DNA of 7,735 bases, from NCBI GenBank assembly GCA_025449775.1, contig JANWIS010000147.1:1-7735 (forward strand). Direction: 5' to 3'. Source of the stretch: Ignavibacteriaceae bacterium (GTDB taxonomy: Bacteria > Bacteroidota > Ignavibacteria > Ignavibacteriales > Ignavibacteriaceae). Both the position numbers and the translations under genes were made by a program. The notes beneath the pieces were generated by a model. The model had not been told where the DNA came from and made no database searches. It worked only from the letters and a program-made list of their open reading frames with translations. Shown piece by piece: positions 6,057-7,735 of this stretch (the first letter of the stretch is position 1; every line of letters starts with the position of its first letter).

Positions 6057-7735
6057 TCATTTCGCTTCCTGTATCCTGCAAATCTTTTTAAAATCACAAA
6101 ACCTGCAGACTTTTGCTTCCCTGTTCTTTAATGTTGAAAGATGGAATATTCCTTTCGAAATATCTTCTGAAAATTTATTTACCATTTCGATGCAATGGTC
6201 AATTATTGCTTTGACAGAATCAATCTCTTCGTTATGAGATTCATCTTTCAATTTTCTTTGTTTCGGTACAATACTTTTCTTACCAAAATTCTTTTCATTA
6301 AATTTTAAAGAAAATATTTGTGCATCAGCCGGTATATATTCCGTTTCAAACTCTTTTTTTATTAATTCCTTTGCTGCAAAAAGATAAAGAGGAAGCTGTA
6401 AAGAAATTCCTTTATCAAGTTCCTCAAAAGTTGGTTTTGCATCGCCGAGCTTGTAATCAACCACTCTAATTGTTTTCTCTTTTTCATTTATATCGATCCT
6501 GTCAATCTTCCCTTTTAATTTCACATTGCCGGCACTTATCCCTTCTTTAAATTTTTTATTCGGCTCTTCATTTTTAATCTTACCAAAACTTATCTCAAAA
6601 AATTCCGGTACATATCCATCATCACTGCTGCTTTCTTCTTCAAGAAATTTATAAAGAAGAGACTGTTTTCTATTTCCTGCAATCCCGAGAAGTTTTTCAC
6701 GTTCATAAAAAGATATTTCTAAACTGAGATTTAATTCATCAAACTTTCTTTCTGCTATTTTGAAGAGAAGATTTTCAGCAGTTTTAAATTCATCAGGACT
6801 GCATTTAGGAAATGGATTTTTTTTATCCCGAAGTGTTGTATAAAACTCATAAAGTATTGAGTGAATAAGACTGCCATATTCAAATGCTTCCAGTTCTTCG
6901 GCTGGTTCTGTAATAGTTTCAAGCTTAAGGATGTTCTCAACAAAATATTTATACGGACACTTTGCATATTTTTCAAGCTGAGTTGCAGAAAATTCTTTCT
7001 CCGTAATTTCATTCAATTTGATTTTTAATTCATCAGGAATATTCTTCGGCAAAAATCCTGTAAACTCTGATTCACCAAACGGATCATTCAATCTCTTATT
7101 ATCGATTTCAATTGCTTTGTATATTTCTGTCAAATCAATATTCACTTCTTCTGGAAGCCTTAAATTATTTCTTTGTTCAACAGGAATTTTACCAAGCAGT
7201 TCAAGCAATTTTTCTTTTGAATAAATCATATTTTCAAAATCAGTTTTCGATAGAATACTTGTGATGAACAACGAATTAAAATCCTGCAAGAAACTTGACT
7301 GAACAAGGTCACGTTTACCGTCAGTTTGAGGAAAAGTTAGATACAATTTTTTCTTCCATGTGCACAATGCCTGGTAAAATAAATATCGCTGTTCAACCTG
7401 GTGTTGATTCTCTTCTCTTGCAAACGAACCTGAAAAAAAGATCTCAGGAGTGAAGCGTGTTGGAAAATCTCCGTCATTCAATCCACCGATAAACAAATAA
7501 TCAAAACTTAATCCCCTTATCTCATTTAATGTTGTTACCTGGACGCCATATCCTGACTTTTCAGGAATATTATATCTTGCAAACTTCGCGATGGTTCTAA
7601 GCTGGTTCAGGTAAAAATTAATTGAAAACTTTTCTTCGATTCCATATTCCAGTTTAGTAAGACTGGCTGTTTCGTCAATTAATTTTATAAATGAATTGAA
7701 GGCTATTACATCATTCTCAACTGCTTCCGAAGATG
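6057..7735 (-). CDS. addB: AddB-like helicase-nuclease, C-terminal part (cut by right edge)
   Basis: C-terminal 558 residues of a RecB/AddB-type protein; the frame stays open to the right edge. With partner AddA this family resects double-strand breaks for RecA loading. Numbering from the first complete visible codon, residues 61-91 include GVQVTTLNEIRGLSFDYLF and GGLNDGDFP, like the conserved C-terminal helicase-core region of AddB proteins. The nuclease follows: KCPY with C259, GSLIH with H291, GKIDRID with D411, VVDYK with D426 and K428, and QLPLY from Q446 to Y450. The tail CRFCDFKKIC supplies C543, C546 and C552; with C259 these form the AddB-type 4Fe-4S cysteine set. All nuclease residues are intact. 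A TTG at 7496 could be mistaken for a start, but coding continues upstream of it. No addA is visible. A RecB-family nuclease outside a strict AddAB complex remains possible. Confidence 0.88.
   Translation of the reverse strand, partial: SSEAVENDVIAFNSFIKLIDETASLTKLEYGIEEKFSINFYLNQLRTIAKFARYNIPEKSGYGVQVTTLNEIRGLSFDYLFIGGLNDGDFPTRFTPEIFFSGSFAREENQHQVEQRYLFYQALCTWKKKLYLTFPQTDGKRDLVQSSFLQDFNSLFITSILSKTDFENMIYSKEKLLELLGKIPVEQRNNLRLPEEVNIDLTEIYKAIEIDNKRLNDPFGESEFTGFLPKNIPDELKIKLNEITEKEFSATQLEKYAKCPYKYFVENILKLETITEPAEELEAFEYGSLIHSILYEFYTTLRDKKNPFPKCSPDEFKTAENLLFKIAERKFDELNLSLEISFYEREKLLGIAGNRKQSLLYKFLEEESSSDDGYVPEFFEISFGKIKNEEPNKKFKEGISAGNVKLKGKIDRIDINEKEKTIRVVDYKLGDAKPTFEELDKGISLQLPLYLFAAKELIKKEFETEYIPADAQIFSLKFNEKNFGKKSIVPKQRKLKDESHNEEIDSVKAIIDHCIEMVNKFSEDISKGIFHLSTLKNREAKVCRFCDFKKICRIQEAK

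Overview
The window is AT-rich, with dense genes and short spacers. Its most diagnostic marker is the C-terminus of the secreted peptidase encoded at 3407-5980. It carries a type IX secretion (T9SS) type A sorting domain with the form LSQNYPNPFNPST, which is typical of Ignavibacteria and relatives in the Bacteroidota/Chlorobiota group. Two intergenic promoter candidates have the TTG-N20-TA..TTTG look of that group while also keeping a full TTGACA. I infer a member of the Ignavibacteriota; the genus cannot be told from this window.

Layout: a minus-strand housekeeping cluster fills the left part, in transcription order greA (3039-2563), tilS (2459-1083), hpt (1086-529) and ftsH (492 to the left edge, N-terminus only). 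tilS and hpt overlap by 4 bases (ATGA) and hpt-ftsH are 36 bases apart. The tilS-hpt-ftsH order is conserved in distant bacteria. A 367-base divergent spacer (3040-3406) follows. It holds the greA promoter, a terminator-like hairpin in the greA leader, an imperfect inverted repeat across that promoter, one doubtful 32-codon ORF, and the promoter and strong Shine-Dalgarno site of the plus-strand gene. The plus-strand gene (3407-5980) encodes an 857-residue secreted zinc metallopeptidase with a T9SS sorting tail. A hairpin at 5997-6028 separates it from a convergent minus-strand gene (6057 to the right edge), the C-terminal part of an AddB-like helicase-nuclease with iron-sulfur cysteines.

Functionally, the left cluster combines transcript-elongation rescue (GreA), tRNA-Ile2 modification (TilS), purine salvage (Hpt) and membrane protein quality control (FtsH). 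The peptidase is a stand-alone exported enzyme, and the right-hand gene belongs to double-strand-break repair. I see no mobile element, CRISPR array, tRNA or rRNA. No clearly new multi-gene system is present. The most unusual item is the greA leader, where a terminator-like hairpin with a T8 tract begins almost exactly at the predicted transcription start.
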